Shown here piece after piece: positions 25,735-33,964 of a DNA stretch of 64,000 bases; the first letter of the stretch is position 1, and the number at the start of each line of letters is the position of its first letter. The position numbers and the translations under genes are program-made. Origin of the DNA: Novosphingobium sp. (GTDB taxonomy: Bacteria; Pseudomonadota; Alphaproteobacteria; Sphingomonadales; Sphingomonadaceae); the NCBI GenBank assembly GCA_017744735.1, contig JAGIAR010000006.1, positions 121,749 through 185,748 on the forward strand, in the 5' to 3' direction. Below the pieces are notes generated by a model. The model was not told the DNA's origin. It worked only from the letters and a program-made list of their open reading frames with translations, and searched no databases.

Positions 25735-26994
25735 TTACTCTGCCGCGGTCAATGCCGCCGGTCTTTCACGGCGTTCGGTCAGGCCGATGATCACCAGCGC
25801 GAAGGTGGCGAGGCCGGCCGGCAAGGCGAACAGCGACATGACTGTCGTCTCGCTCACGCCGTTGCTGAGCGCGAAACCGATCAGGATCGGCGCGAGGATG
25901 GTGCCGACCCTTCCGACGCTTTTGGTCCAGCCGATCCCGATTGCACGGATCGCCTCGGGGTAGTGGCTGGCAAGCACCACGTTCACCCCCCCATAAGCGC
26001 CGAGCAGGAAGAAACCGCACACGCCGAGCAGGATCAGCAGGGTGGCCGGCGAGGCGCTCGCCAGGATCTGGCCGATGCCGAACAGCATCACGGTCGAGAT
26101 GACCAGAAAGCCGATCAGGACGGGCAAGGCCCCGAACCGGTCGATCAGCAAGCCGACACCCAGTGCCGCGACGATCCCTCCGAACGAAAAGGTGGTTACC
26201 GAAATCGCCGCGATCGACGGATCGTAGCCGACGTCGACCAGCAGGATCGGCAGCCATGAGAACAGGCAATAGCTTATCGTCAACATGCAGATGAACAGCA
26301 GCCACAGCGCGAGCGTTCCTACCAGCAGCCTGGGTGCGAGCACGGCGAGGGGATTGAGCGTTCCGCCGATTCCTTCGGACCGGTCCGGTCCGGCTTCGGG
26401 GCTGCGCCTGCCGAGCCAGAGCCAGGCGAGCACCGCCGTCGCGAGGCAGCATGCCCCGATAGCGATCATCGCGGCGCGCCAGCTGCCGACGCCGAATATC
26501 CCCACCACGAGCCCGGCGATGGTCGCGCCCATCCCGTAGCCGGTGAACAAGGCGGTGATAACCAGCCCGCGCCGGTGCGGAGGCGCCACCGCGCTGACCA
26601 TCGCCAGGCAAGTCGGCAGCGCGCCGCCGAGAAACACCCCGGTCATCAGGCGGGTGGCAAACAGCAGGTTGCCGGTACCCGCGAAGCCCGACGCGACCTG
26701 GAACACGCCGAAACCGGTCGCGGTGACGATCACGACCTTGCGGTTGCCGATCTTCGATGCGAGCAGTGGAAACAGGATCAGCCCGAACAACTGCCCGATG
26801 AGATTGGCGGAAAAGATGGGCCCGAGCTCGGCATGCGACAGCGACAACGAGGTTTCCACCGCGGGCGCGATCGGCCCCATGATCGAGTGGACGAGGCCAT
26901 CGAGTAGGTAGACGAGCGCGCAAACGACCAGCACGGCCGGCAAGTCAGCGCCGAACTCACCGTCCGGACGGCGCCCTGGCCGATCTTCGCCCAT
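25735..26994 (-). CDS. MFS transporter, aromatic acid:H+ symporter (AAHS) type
   Basis: A 419-residue carrier with 12 predicted helices. The loop 2-3 motif is seen as LASKIGNRKVVIV near residue 75, and GLLIDRFGALPVLIG near 280 is its second-half counterpart. The start at 26994 has AGAGGAAA before it. AAHS proteins import benzoate-type acids, which fits a cluster with FAH, CMD and LLM enzymes. The region directly upstream of its promoter is broken by IS6 fragments from 27096, so its native regulation may be altered. Confidence 0.85.
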   Translation of the reverse strand: MGEDRPGRRPDGEFGADLPAVLVVCALVYLLDGLVHSIMGPIAPAVETSLSLSHAELGPIFSANLIGQLFGLILFPLLASKIGNRKVVIVTATGFGVFQVASGFAGTGNLLFATRLMTGVFLGGALPTCLAMVSAVAPPHRRGLVITALFTGYGMGATIAGLVVGIFGVGSWRAAMIAIGACCLATAVLAWLWLGRRSPEAGPDRSEGIGGTLNPLAVLAPRLLVGTLALWLLFICMLTISYCLFSWLPILLVDVGYDPSIAAISVTTFSFGGIVAALGVGLLIDRFGALPVLIGFLVISTVMLFGIGQILASASPATLLILLGVCGFFLLGAYGGVNVVLASHYPEAIRAIGIGWTKSVGRVGTILAPILIGFALSNGVSETTVMSLFALPAGLATFALVIIGLTERRERPAALTAAE

Positions 26995-27095
26995 CTCGCG
27001 TATTTCCTCTCGATCTGTTTCCCCACGTTTCGCATTCCCGTGCACCGCACCGTGTCCTCTCGATAAGGGACAGGGGCCCCGGATCGACACGAGTT

Positions 27096-27149
27096 ACAGC
27101 GGTGCGCTACTGGACAAACAAGTTTGGGCCCGCGATCGCAGCGAACATC
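27096..27149 (+). pseudogene. IS6-family transposase fragment, plus orientation
   Basis: Encodes TAVRYWTNKFGPAIAANI, matching residues about 45-62 of the transposase at 57647 (ETVRCWANKFGPAIAANI). It has no start, no catalytic core and no end. It is joined head to head with a minus-strand fragment of a second IS6 copy at a short shared sequence near 27138-27149. Confidence 0.75.
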
Positions 27150-27270
27150 GCTCCGAACCGGTTCCACCAGAACCGCACGGTTTCCTGGCAGATGTCGATC
27201 CCGCGCTCGAACAGGAGGCCTTCGACATTCCGCAGCGGCAGCGGAAGCCGCACCTCCATCAGCACCACGG
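27138..27270 (-). pseudogene. IS6-family transposase fragment, minus orientation
   Basis: Read on the minus strand, it gives VVLMEVRLPLPLRNVEGLLF and then ETVRFWWNRFGAMFAA. This is the N-terminal part of a transposase close to the intact copy at 30469-31191 (LVVLMYVRFPLSLRNVEDLL). The catalytic DDE core is absent. Beyond 27270 the match stops and unrelated sequence begins. Confidence 0.78.
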
Positions 27271-27304
27271 GACATGACCTTAGGAGGCAAGTTGACGCGT
27301 TTGA

Positions 27305-28168
27305 AAGAGTGTCTGGCTTTGCCACGTAACCAATTTGCAGACCATCTACAGCGGCAACGTCAACGCGTACCAGAACACCGGCATCGTCAAGGTCCAGGTG
27401 GATGCGGGCGACGTGCAAGACAGCACCCTGGAACTGGCGGGCAACACGCAGGAAGCGGTCGTGGTAGGCAACACCGGGTTCAACGGACTGTCGCTTGCCG
27501 GCACCGCCGGCGCGACCGGCGCCGGTATCGCGAGCGTCCAGATCGTCGCCGACGATTCCGCCCTCACCGCGGCGAATTACGGCACCAATTTGATCAGCAC
27601 CAACCAGATCACCGGCAGCAGTGTCGAGACCAGCGGAAACCTCAACCGCGCAATCGCCTATGCCGGATCGGTGTCCAATACGCTGGATATCCACGCCGAA
27701 ACCCTTACGGTCGATGCCTCGCTGGACGGTATCGGCTCGCAGGTCTATTTCAACGATCCCGCCCCCGGCGGCTTCGTGCTCGACAACGATCCGGCGACCG
27801 CCCCGCGGGTCGATGCCGCCTACGGCCTGCTCAACGTCCAGTCGGCTTCCGGCAGCGTCAGCGCCGAGAACACCTCGGACGAAGGCTCGGCGATGATCGT
27901 CACCACCAGCGGTTCGGACGGCGGTTCCAGCCTGCTCAACCGCGACAATGCGATCATCGGTGCGGCCTATGGCAACGACGCGGCGAACACCGCCGGTCTC
28001 GCGGTCGGAAACCTGACGACCTCGGACGGGAGCTTCGCGACCGTGGCCGCGGACCCCGCAACCGAGACGAGCATTTCGACGCGCGACAACCTGATCCAGG
28101 CGCTCGCCTACGGCAACCGCGCCGGCAATGCAGTCGCTGTTACCGGCACCAATATCTACTACAACACG
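27305..28168 (+). pseudogene. Internal fragment of a repetitive surface protein (HfaD-like?)
   Basis: An open frame of about 288 codons with no good start (a TTG at 27335) that ends by running into unrelated AT-rich DNA near 28168. The product is rich in Gly, Ala, Thr, Asn and Ser, with repeated phrases such as NTGFNGLSLAGTAGATGAG and NRDNAIIGAAYGNDAANTA and a similar IQALAYGNRAGNAVAV. This resembles beta-helical or holdfast-anchor (HfaD-type) secreted proteins, an assignment I make from composition only. Both ends are lost at rearrangement junctions, so it is probably non-functional. Confidence 0.55.
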
Positions 28169-28734
28169 AGGCGTTCAATTTCCAGTATTGGTTTGAATGC
28201 TATATTCGTTGCTTTGATACCTTCAATCACCTCTTTAACCCGCCGAGTCACAATCGTCATGCGCGTTCCTTCAGGTCGGAACATATCCGAACCATCCCAA
28301 CTCTCCCCATCAAAATAATAGCCCAGCCATACATTTATCTCCTGTGTCTGCGGTACATTCATTCGTCTCACTTTTGGCGACCGACTGTTGATGAGAGGGC
28401 CGCAACGCCCAGTAGTCGCCAGCGAGCCGTAACCGGGGATCACCATTCCTTTCTTGTCTTTGAGGTCAACTGGGCATGTTTTCCAGCCTACAATGCCTTC
28501 GGCCGTGAGAGCCTCCTGAATGCGTGACGAAATGAGATCGAATGCACTTGTAGTCCCTATAAGGTCGCACGGCCTACCCCCCTCGACCTGCCTTAACGTA
28601 ATCACTCGCGTGCACTGGCCGGATATCCATAGATTGAGTTCGGCGTTGTCATAGGGGCAGGTAATCTCTGCACGGACAGAGCCGCGATCGAATGCCTCGC
28701 CAAAAAGATATAAGCTAGAAAGATCAACTCCCAT
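28159..28734 (-). CDS. Imm11/DUF1629-like immunity protein
   Basis: A 191-residue protein with TSAFDLISSRIQEALTAEGI near residue 62, GWKTCPVDLKDKKGMVIPGY near 83 and LATTGRCGPLI near 105. This pattern matches, from memory, immunity proteins of the DUF1629 (Imm11) or Imm43 kind that partner polymorphic toxins. The start at 28734 lies 5 bases after the stop of an orphan toxin tail on the same strand (28740-28931), the normal toxin-immunity order. Base composition is more AT-rich than the flanking catabolic genes, which suggests transfer. The gene looks intact although its toxin gene is cut off. Confidence 0.6.
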   Translation of the reverse strand: MGVDLSSLYLFGEAFDRGSVRAEITCPYDNAELNLWISGQCTRVITLRQVEGGRPCDLIGTTSAFDLISSRIQEALTAEGIVGWKTCPVDLKDKKGMVIPGYGSLATTGRCGPLINSRSPKVRRMNVPQTQEINVWLGYYFDGESWDGSDMFRPEGTRMTIVTRRVKEVIEGIKATNIAFKPILEIERLVL

Positions 28735-28739
28735 CACAT

Positions 28740-28931
28740 TTAGAACCCTATCTTCAGCCCATATTTCTGCGCGATAGAACCCCCAAATTTAAGAAGCTGT
28801 TGCTGCGTAGGCGGAGAGCCTGAACGGAGAAATTCTTGCCAAGATTGGTTATAAGCTCTGGCATTCGAGGCATGCGGTTTTGTATCCCACCAAGCTCCAA
28901 ATTTGGGATCGGGATTGCAAACTTTACTAAA
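28740..28931 (-). pseudogene. Orphan C-terminal toxin tail
   Basis: A 63-codon frame with no start codon, bounded upstream by a TGA at 28932-28934. It reads FSKVCNPDPKFGAWWDTKPH and then NARAYNQSWQEFLRSG, ending QKYGLKIGF. A Trp pair, His, an Asn-Ala-Arg-Ala-Tyr stretch, a W..FL motif and a final YG..F resemble the end of a toxin domain that I recall beside DUF1629-type immunity proteins. The Rhs or other carrier part is missing. It is read as a displaced or decayed toxin tip whose immunity gene survives. Confidence 0.5.
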
Positions 28932-29261
28932 TCACTTCACATCGAATTGTTACAATGGCATTCATTGACTCCGAAGGTGCTCTATCTTCAAAAAGAATTT
29001 CAAGTCCATCGTCTGATTTTCGAAACTCTACTTCGCAAAGAAATTCGGACATTTTGCCGCTGTCAGGCACCCCAGGGCACACCTCCCTATCATTACGTGA
29101 TAACTTCGACCATCCAACGTTTTCACATCATAGACCCCTCGAGCAGCTCCCATAAGTTCAGGCGTGGAAGCCTTGAGAGGCGACAAGGCAACATGGCCTA
29201 CAATTACGGTCGCGCCTTCAGACTGAGAGATATGCTGGCAAGCAGCGAGATTTGCTGCCAC
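28927..29261 (-). other. Two overlapping short reading frames, possibly one frameshifted small gene
   Basis: On the minus strand a frame from about 29261 (GTG) codes for 77 residues ending CLTAAKCPNFFAK. A second frame (29052-28927) codes for 41 residues beginning MSEFLCEVEFRKSDDG. The second ATG overlaps the first frame in the bases for AKCP, so one base change would fuse them into a single protein of about 115 residues. The DNA is AT-rich and lies inside toxin debris. I do not recognise either product; both could be chance frames. Confidence 0.25.
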
Positions 29262-29318
29262 GCAAAAAGTAGAAGGGGGACATTCCTACGTAATATTTTA
29301 ATAGTCATAACTTTTCAA

Positions 29319-29760
29319 TCATAGGCCCCGCGCGTTGTAGCTTATCGTCCGGCTGTAGACCGCCGTGGTCCCGTCCACCTTGTAGTCCACCTGCCCCAGC
29401 TGGCGGCCCATCGCGTCATAGCTGTAGGTAGAACGGCGCGTGCCGGTCGTGGGCGCGGCCGCCGGCGCATCGATCTGCGCCTGGGTCGGCGCCGAGACCA
29501 GGGTCCCGGTCGACTGGTCGGAGCGGATCAGGCGTCCGGCCGGATCGTAGGTGTAGATCTCGCGCAGTTCCTCCACCCCGGTCACGCTGGCGCCGTAGGT
29601 GTCGTAATAGGCGTTGGTCACCGCCACCGAGGTGCGCTGCCCGGCCTTGTCGTAGAGGATGCTCTCGCTCTGCGGTGCATGGTTGTACGCCGCCCCGCCA
29701 TAGATCGGGCTGGTGTTCGGACGCCGGATGATCACGCCCGAAGACAGCGTCCCGTTGTTC
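29319..29760 (-). pseudogene. Rhs/YD-repeat protein fragment
   Basis: About 147 codons of YD-repeat sequence, such as YTYDPAGRLIRSDQSTGTLV and STYSYDAMGRQLGQVDY. It has no start, signal peptide or Rhs core. It ends abruptly at ISYNARGL followed by a stop created where GC-rich Rhs sequence meets AT-rich DNA. It is a piece of a larger Rhs gene cut during rearrangement; the complete Rhs genes at 58767-63315 lie in the same orientation. Confidence 0.75.
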
Positions 29761-29974
29761 AAAACCACCCGAAGTTGACACAGTTGACGCTGTACCGGAG
29801 GAGATCGCACCGCCGAAAGGTCCGAATGTCCGCACTCGTGTTTATCGAAAGCCAACGAACGAGTGGAAGGTCCTTAACTTCACTTAACTTCACCCATATC
29901 GACCAAGGGAAGTTTTGGTGAAAGTCGCAGGAGAGCGAAGCGCGCGGCAGCATGGGGAATTACGGACTCAAAGA

Positions 29975-30007
29975 GCCTGTCCTGAACCCCCTGAGCTTGT
30001 CGAAGGG
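29975..30007. repeat. Sphingomonad-type intergenic repeat (GAGCTTGTCGAAGG)
   Basis: The 423-base stretch 29761-30183 holds no gene I can support. Within it, CCTGTCCTGAACCCCCTGAG continues into CTTGTCGAAGGG; the element CCTGAGCTTGTCGAAGG is a familiar dispersed repeat of sphingomonad intergenic DNA. A small tandem of CGTAATCGC-like 9-mers follows at about 30118-30145. Neither explains the flanking debris. Confidence 0.55.
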
Positions 30008-30183
30008 CAAAGGGCCAACCCGACGGTGGCAGATCGAGATCGTGTAGGACAGCGGTTTTTGGCCCAGCCAAACACGGCTCTAAACCAGGGTGTCCATTTA
30101 GGGGTACTGCACCGTCACCGTAATCGCCGTAATCGCCGTAACCGCAGCCTAGCAGGTTTCAAAAGGGGCAGGTAGCAACACAC

Positions 30184-30404
30184 TCATGTTTGAAGAAGAC
30201 GTTCCACCTGACGAATACTAGCAAGTTCATCTTGATCCTCTCCGACCGGCGGATCGGGTTTCACGACAACTATCGATCCCAAGCCTGGTAACTTCTCAAC
30301 ATGTCCCGGCAAAGGAGCAAAATCTATTGCGCGCGGTACATAAACCATCCAGTCCACGAATGGCTTATCACCATCAAAATCGCGCTCGCGCATAGCCTTT
30401 TTAG
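30184..30404 (-). pseudogene. Small gene fragment cut by IS6 (immunity-like)
   Basis: A 69-codon open frame from an ATG at 30393 reads FVDWMVYVPRAIDFAPLPGH and on to PPVGEDQDELASIRQVERLL. It abuts the IS6 left end at 30405, so its natural N-terminus has probably been lost. The WMVY start and short acidic body recall small immunity proteins such as Imm52, but that link is weak. It sits with other toxin-immunity remnants. Confidence 0.3.
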
Positions 30405-31243
30405 GGTGCTGTCAGTCTAACCGCAACTCGTCTCCGATAGGCACAGTTCGCCCCTTGGCTGCGTTCACCTAGCCCATGAGGATCTGCCACTCAGCCAAGG
30501 CGGCTGAGCGGTGGGTTTTGTAAGTCTGGCGGTCAACGAGATGGCGTTCCTGGCTGAAGTGGTTGTGGACGTTGGCATGGACCGAGGCGAACTTCTGTAA
30601 GCTCTTCATTTGTCGGAAGCGCAGCATCGCCCGCTCTCGTCGCCTGAAAGGCAAATGTGAATTTTCGCAGCGATTGTTTGCGTACCTGCCGACCTCCTGC
30701 TTCTGCTCGTTGCCGAGTTCTTTCATCGCAGCCTTGTAGGATCGTAGGCCGTCGGTCGTGATCGCTTCAACACGGCCATGGCGCTTGAGCGTCTTCTTCA
30801 TAAACCGCAGCGCTGCGTCCTTGTCGCGCGTCTTGGTGACGTAGCTTTCCAGCACCTCGCCCTCCTGATCAACCGCGCGCCAGAGGTAATGCATCTCGCC
30901 GTTGATCTTCACATACACCTCGTCGAGGTGCCACTTCCAATGATGGAAGCCGCGCATCCGGCTAACGCGCTGGCGTCGAATGTCCGCGGCGAACATCGGG
31001 CCGAACCGGTTCCACCAGAAACGCACGGTTTCGTGACAAATATCGATGCCGCGCTCGAACAGCAGGTCCTCGACGTTCCGCAAAGACAGCGGAAAACGGA
31101 CATACATCAGAACCACAAGGCGGATCACCTCGGGCGAGGAGTTGAAGCGTTTGAACGGGCTGGGAGGCAAGGCTCTCGATTTGCGGCTCATCCGGCTCGC
31201 TACCACCGCGATGGCATCGATGCCACGTTGGTCTGACAGCACC
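30405..31243 (-). mobile_element. IS6-family insertion sequence, structurally complete
   Basis: An 839-base element. The left end begins GGTGCTGTCAGTCTAAC and the right end closes with GTCTGACAGCACC, giving terminal inverted repeats whose outer 11 bases (GGTGCTGTCAG) match. One transposase gene fills the inside. The 8 bases flanking each side differ (CTTTTTAG on the left, CGGCCGAG on the right), so no target duplication is left. That points to recombination between copies after insertion. It separates toxin debris from the araC-type gene. Confidence 0.8.
30469..31191 (-). CDS. IS6-family DDE transposase
   Basis: A 240-residue transposase with an intact catalytic triad: Asp in WHLDEVYVK near residue 83, Asp in ITTDGLRSYKAA near 145, and Glu in NNRCENSHLPFRRRER near 178. 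The N-terminal HTH-like part contains LSLRNVEDLLFERGI. Length is normal for IS6. The start MSRKSRALPP was chosen because homology to the other copies in the window begins a few residues later. It is the only intact transposase in the window. Confidence 0.88.
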   Translation of the reverse strand: MSRKSRALPPSPFKRFNSSPEVIRLVVLMYVRFPLSLRNVEDLLFERGIDICHETVRFWWNRFGPMFAADIRRQRVSRMRGFHHWKWHLDEVYVKINGEMHYLWRAVDQEGEVLESYVTKTRDKDAALRFMKKTLKRHGRVEAITTDGLRSYKAAMKELGNEQKQEVGRYANNRCENSHLPFRRRERAMLRFRQMKSLQKFASVHANVHNHFSQERHLVDRQTYKTHRSAALAEWQILMG

Positions 31244-31329
31244 CGGCCGAGACGTAGGAGCAGCAGCCGGGTCTCCCGGCGGCATACCCCAACGCCTATC
31301 AACCGGTGCACTTCGTCCGACAGCGCCCT

Positions 31330-32550
31330 TCAACTGGTCCGGTCGCCCTTACCCATGCGCTGCGCACGCTCGACGGAACTTTCACGCCGCACGTCGCGCG
31401 GCAAGCGTCCGAAGAATTCCTTGAACGCAGTGGAGAAGCTGGCCTGGCTGCGGTAGCCAATCGCCTGAGCAACTTCGCTGATCGGAATATGCCTGGTAGA
31501 AAGCAGCGTCATCGCATGTTGCATGCGATGCTGATTGGCAAACTCGAAAACGGTCATCCCGTAGATCAGCTTGAAACCCGTCTTCAGCTTGTTTGTATTT
31601 GTCCCGATCGCCCGAGCCAGGGCCGGGATCGTGAGGGGGGGAGAGAACTGGGTGCTGAGCAGGTGCCGTGCCCGGTCGAAAATAGCGAGGTCCCGGTCGC
31701 TGAAGGTGAAATTGTCCGCCCGCTCTTCGCGAAACGACGCGACCGCATCGGCGACAAAGCATGACAGTTCGATCACTTTCGCTTCCGCGAAGCTGGTCCG
31801 CCGGATCCCCGTAAAATCGCTCTTGATCAGCAAGCTGAGGGCGGCCTGGACGTCGGGATGGATCGGCAGTTGCGCGATGACGGTTTCGCCCGGATCGCGT
31901 TTGAGGAGCGGGTTGTCCTCGATACCGACCGGCAGGCCGAAGCGGTTGTGCATCGTCTTCGGTGCGACGTAGAGGCTCACGAGCACACGCGGCCCGGGAG
32001 GGCAATGGATGACGTAGTTCGTATCCATTCCTTGCCTGCAGACCATCATGTTCGCGCACCGCACCGCCATATCGGCGTTGTTGTCATCGATCAGCGTCGT
32101 ATCGCCCTCGATCGGGAAATGCGCCTCGATGAAGGGCTCGCTCGGCACGATTTCCTGTCGCGGGTGGTGATAGTCGCATTTGGTAACGATCGCGAAGATC
32201 TCGTCGCGGATCGAGATCATTTCCCAATTGCTGCCGCTATCCTCGCCCGGGATCGGGATGACCGCGTGAATTACCCCGCAATCGGGCACCTCCGTAACAT
32301 GGTCGGCCCAGCGGGGCGATCGCAGTGCGTCGAAGGCGTCCCTGAGCGTAGCGCCATGCCCGGCCAGAAGCGTACGAAACAGGCCGTAATTTGCATATTC
32401 GGGATCGTCTGGAGCGCGGGCGCCCTGCATCTGTGCGATAACCTCTTCGCCGGTCGAGAAGCCGGAAAAACAGGTAGAGCATCTCGCGGGCGGATTGGGA
32501 ATGCCCTCGTTGTTCTCGGGCGGTCTGGCGACGATCGTCGGCGCGCTCAC
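31330..32550 (-). CDS. AraC-family transcriptional regulator
   Basis: A 406-residue regulator. The C-terminal 100 residues hold the double HTH (LTIPALARAIGTNTNKLKTG near 308-328, then HIPISEVAQAIGYRSQASFS). The long N-terminal part is not a typical cupin and is unassigned. It is the last gene of a minus-strand series after the TBDR, a periplasmic protein and a sodium symporter (16 bases after the symporter stop), so it may control that import set. The IS6 right end lies 87 bases beyond its stop. Confidence 0.86.
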   Translation of the reverse strand: MSAPTIVARPPENNEGIPNPPARCSTCFSGFSTGEEVIAQMQGARAPDDPEYANYGLFRTLLAGHGATLRDAFDALRSPRWADHVTEVPDCGVIHAVIPIPGEDSGSNWEMISIRDEIFAIVTKCDYHHPRQEIVPSEPFIEAHFPIEGDTTLIDDNNADMAVRCANMMVCRQGMDTNYVIHCPPGPRVLVSLYVAPKTMHNRFGLPVGIEDNPLLKRDPGETVIAQLPIHPDVQAALSLLIKSDFTGIRRTSFAEAKVIELSCFVADAVASFREERADNFTFSDRDLAIFDRARHLLSTQFSPPLTIPALARAIGTNTNKLKTGFKLIYGMTVFEFANQHRMQHAMTLLSTRHIPISEVAQAIGYRSQASFSTAFKEFFGRLPRDVRRESSVERAQRMGKGDRTS

Positions 32551-32565
32551 ACAGTTCTCCGCCGC

Positions 32566-33942
32566 CTAAAGCCCCACGAACAGGCAGAGGATCGCCAGCG
32601 GGGCGAGATAGCGCAGAACCGGCCTCCAATAGTCGATCAGCCTGCCGTCGCCCAGTTCGGCAATCACGGTCGCCCGGCGCACGCACCATCCGACGAACAG
32701 TGCAATCAGAAGCGCGTTGAGCGGTAGCAGGATCAAGGCGATCCCGGTGTCGAGTATGTCGAACACCGGGCTCTGCGCGAACAGCGGAATGAAACCGAGC
32801 GGGTGCACATTCGCCATCAGGTTGAACGACAGCATCGAGGGCAGACCGACCAGCCAGATCGCAAGCCCGACCAGCGCGCAGACCCAGGTGCGCCCGATCC
32901 GGGCGCGTTCCTCGAGCCAGGCCACAACCGGCTCAAGCATGCCGACAGCACTTGTGAAGGCGCCGATCGCGATCAGGCCGAAGAACAGGATCGAAACCAG
33001 CCGCCCACCGGTCATCTGGCCGAAGGCGATCGGCACGGTAACGAAGATCAGGTTGGTGCCTTGATCGGGGCTGAGGCCGAAGTTGAACACGATCGGAAAG
33101 ATGGCAAGGCCGGCGAGCGACGCCACGATCACCACGGCCAGCGACAGCAGCGCACTCGACTGTGGCAACGAGATTCCCGGCGGAACGAAGGCGCTGTAGG
33201 TCATCAGCACCCCAATCCCGATCCCGGTCGAGAAAAGCGCCTGACCGAAGGCAGCCAGCACGGCTTTTGCAGTCAGGTGCGAAAAGTCTGGGGCAAACAG
33301 ATAGGCCCCGGCCTTGGCGAGCCCGAAATTAACCGCGTTGTAGCCCACCATGAACAGCAGCACCGCGAACAGCGCGACGATCTTGATCTGCGAAATACGC
33401 TCGATTCCGCCCTTCAGCCCCCGACTGACGACCCATACCGATGCCACGATGAAGATCGCCTGCAAGGCAAGCAGCCGCGTGGGCGAGGCCATCAAATCGC
33501 CGAAGGCAGCCTTGGACTGATCCGGCGTGATGCCGGAAAAGCCGTCAAACACCGCGGTTCGCGCATAATCGAGACACCAGCCCGCGATCACGCTGTAATA
33601 GCTGAGGCCGAAGAACGGGATCAGCAGGCTAAGCCAGCCGATCGAACGCCAGAACCCGTTGGCCCCCTCTTCACTCACCACCCGGTTGACGCTGGCGACC
33701 GTGCTGCCACTTCCGCGCTTGCCAATGAACATCTCGGCGAGGATCACCGGGACGCACAGCAGCGCCACGAACGTGATATAGACCAGCACGAAGGCACCGC
33801 CGCCGTTGACGCCGGCGACGTAGGGGAAGCGCCACAGACTTCCGAGGCCGATCGCGGCTGCCGTGGCCGAATAGAGGAAGCTCAGCTTTGAGGTCCATAC
33901 TTCGGTGTGCGCGCCGTCCCTGCCCGTTCCGGTTTTCGTCAT
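32566..33942 (-). CDS. Sodium-dependent amino-acid transporter (NSS/SNF family)
   Basis: A 458-residue membrane protein of the neurotransmitter:sodium symporter family. The signature is clear in helix 1, SATAAAIGLGSLWRFPYVAG near residues 25-45, with NGGGAFVLVY following. About 11-12 helices are visible. NSS proteins co-transport amino acids with sodium; the bacterial member TnaT takes tryptophan. A large tryptophan-degradation operon starts 12 kb away in this window, so an aromatic amino acid is a sensible guess. It is transcribed after the TBDR and the periplasmic protein. Confidence 0.9.
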   Translation of the reverse strand: MTKTGTGRDGAHTEVWTSKLSFLYSATAAAIGLGSLWRFPYVAGVNGGGAFVLVYITFVALLCVPVILAEMFIGKRGSGSTVASVNRVVSEEGANGFWRSIGWLSLLIPFFGLSYYSVIAGWCLDYARTAVFDGFSGITPDQSKAAFGDLMASPTRLLALQAIFIVASVWVVSRGLKGGIERISQIKIVALFAVLLFMVGYNAVNFGLAKAGAYLFAPDFSHLTAKAVLAAFGQALFSTGIGIGVLMTYSAFVPPGISLPQSSALLSLAVVIVASLAGLAIFPIVFNFGLSPDQGTNLIFVTVPIAFGQMTGGRLVSILFFGLIAIGAFTSAVGMLEPVVAWLEERARIGRTWVCALVGLAIWLVGLPSMLSFNLMANVHPLGFIPLFAQSPVFDILDTGIALILLPLNALLIALFVGWCVRRATVIAELGDGRLIDYWRPVLRYLAPLAILCLFVGL

Positions 33943-33964
33943 AGCGGCTTTCCCGAAGTCACGA

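Noticed and set aside
29679..29921. Small plus-strand frame near the Rhs fragment
   Set aside because: It crosses a junction between Rhs sequence and unrelated DNA and shows no domain or start signal.
30118..30145. CGTAATCGC short tandem as a replication-origin or protein-binding array
   Set aside because: Only about three degenerate 9-mers in a debris region, with no dnaA box cluster, parAB or rep gene nearby.
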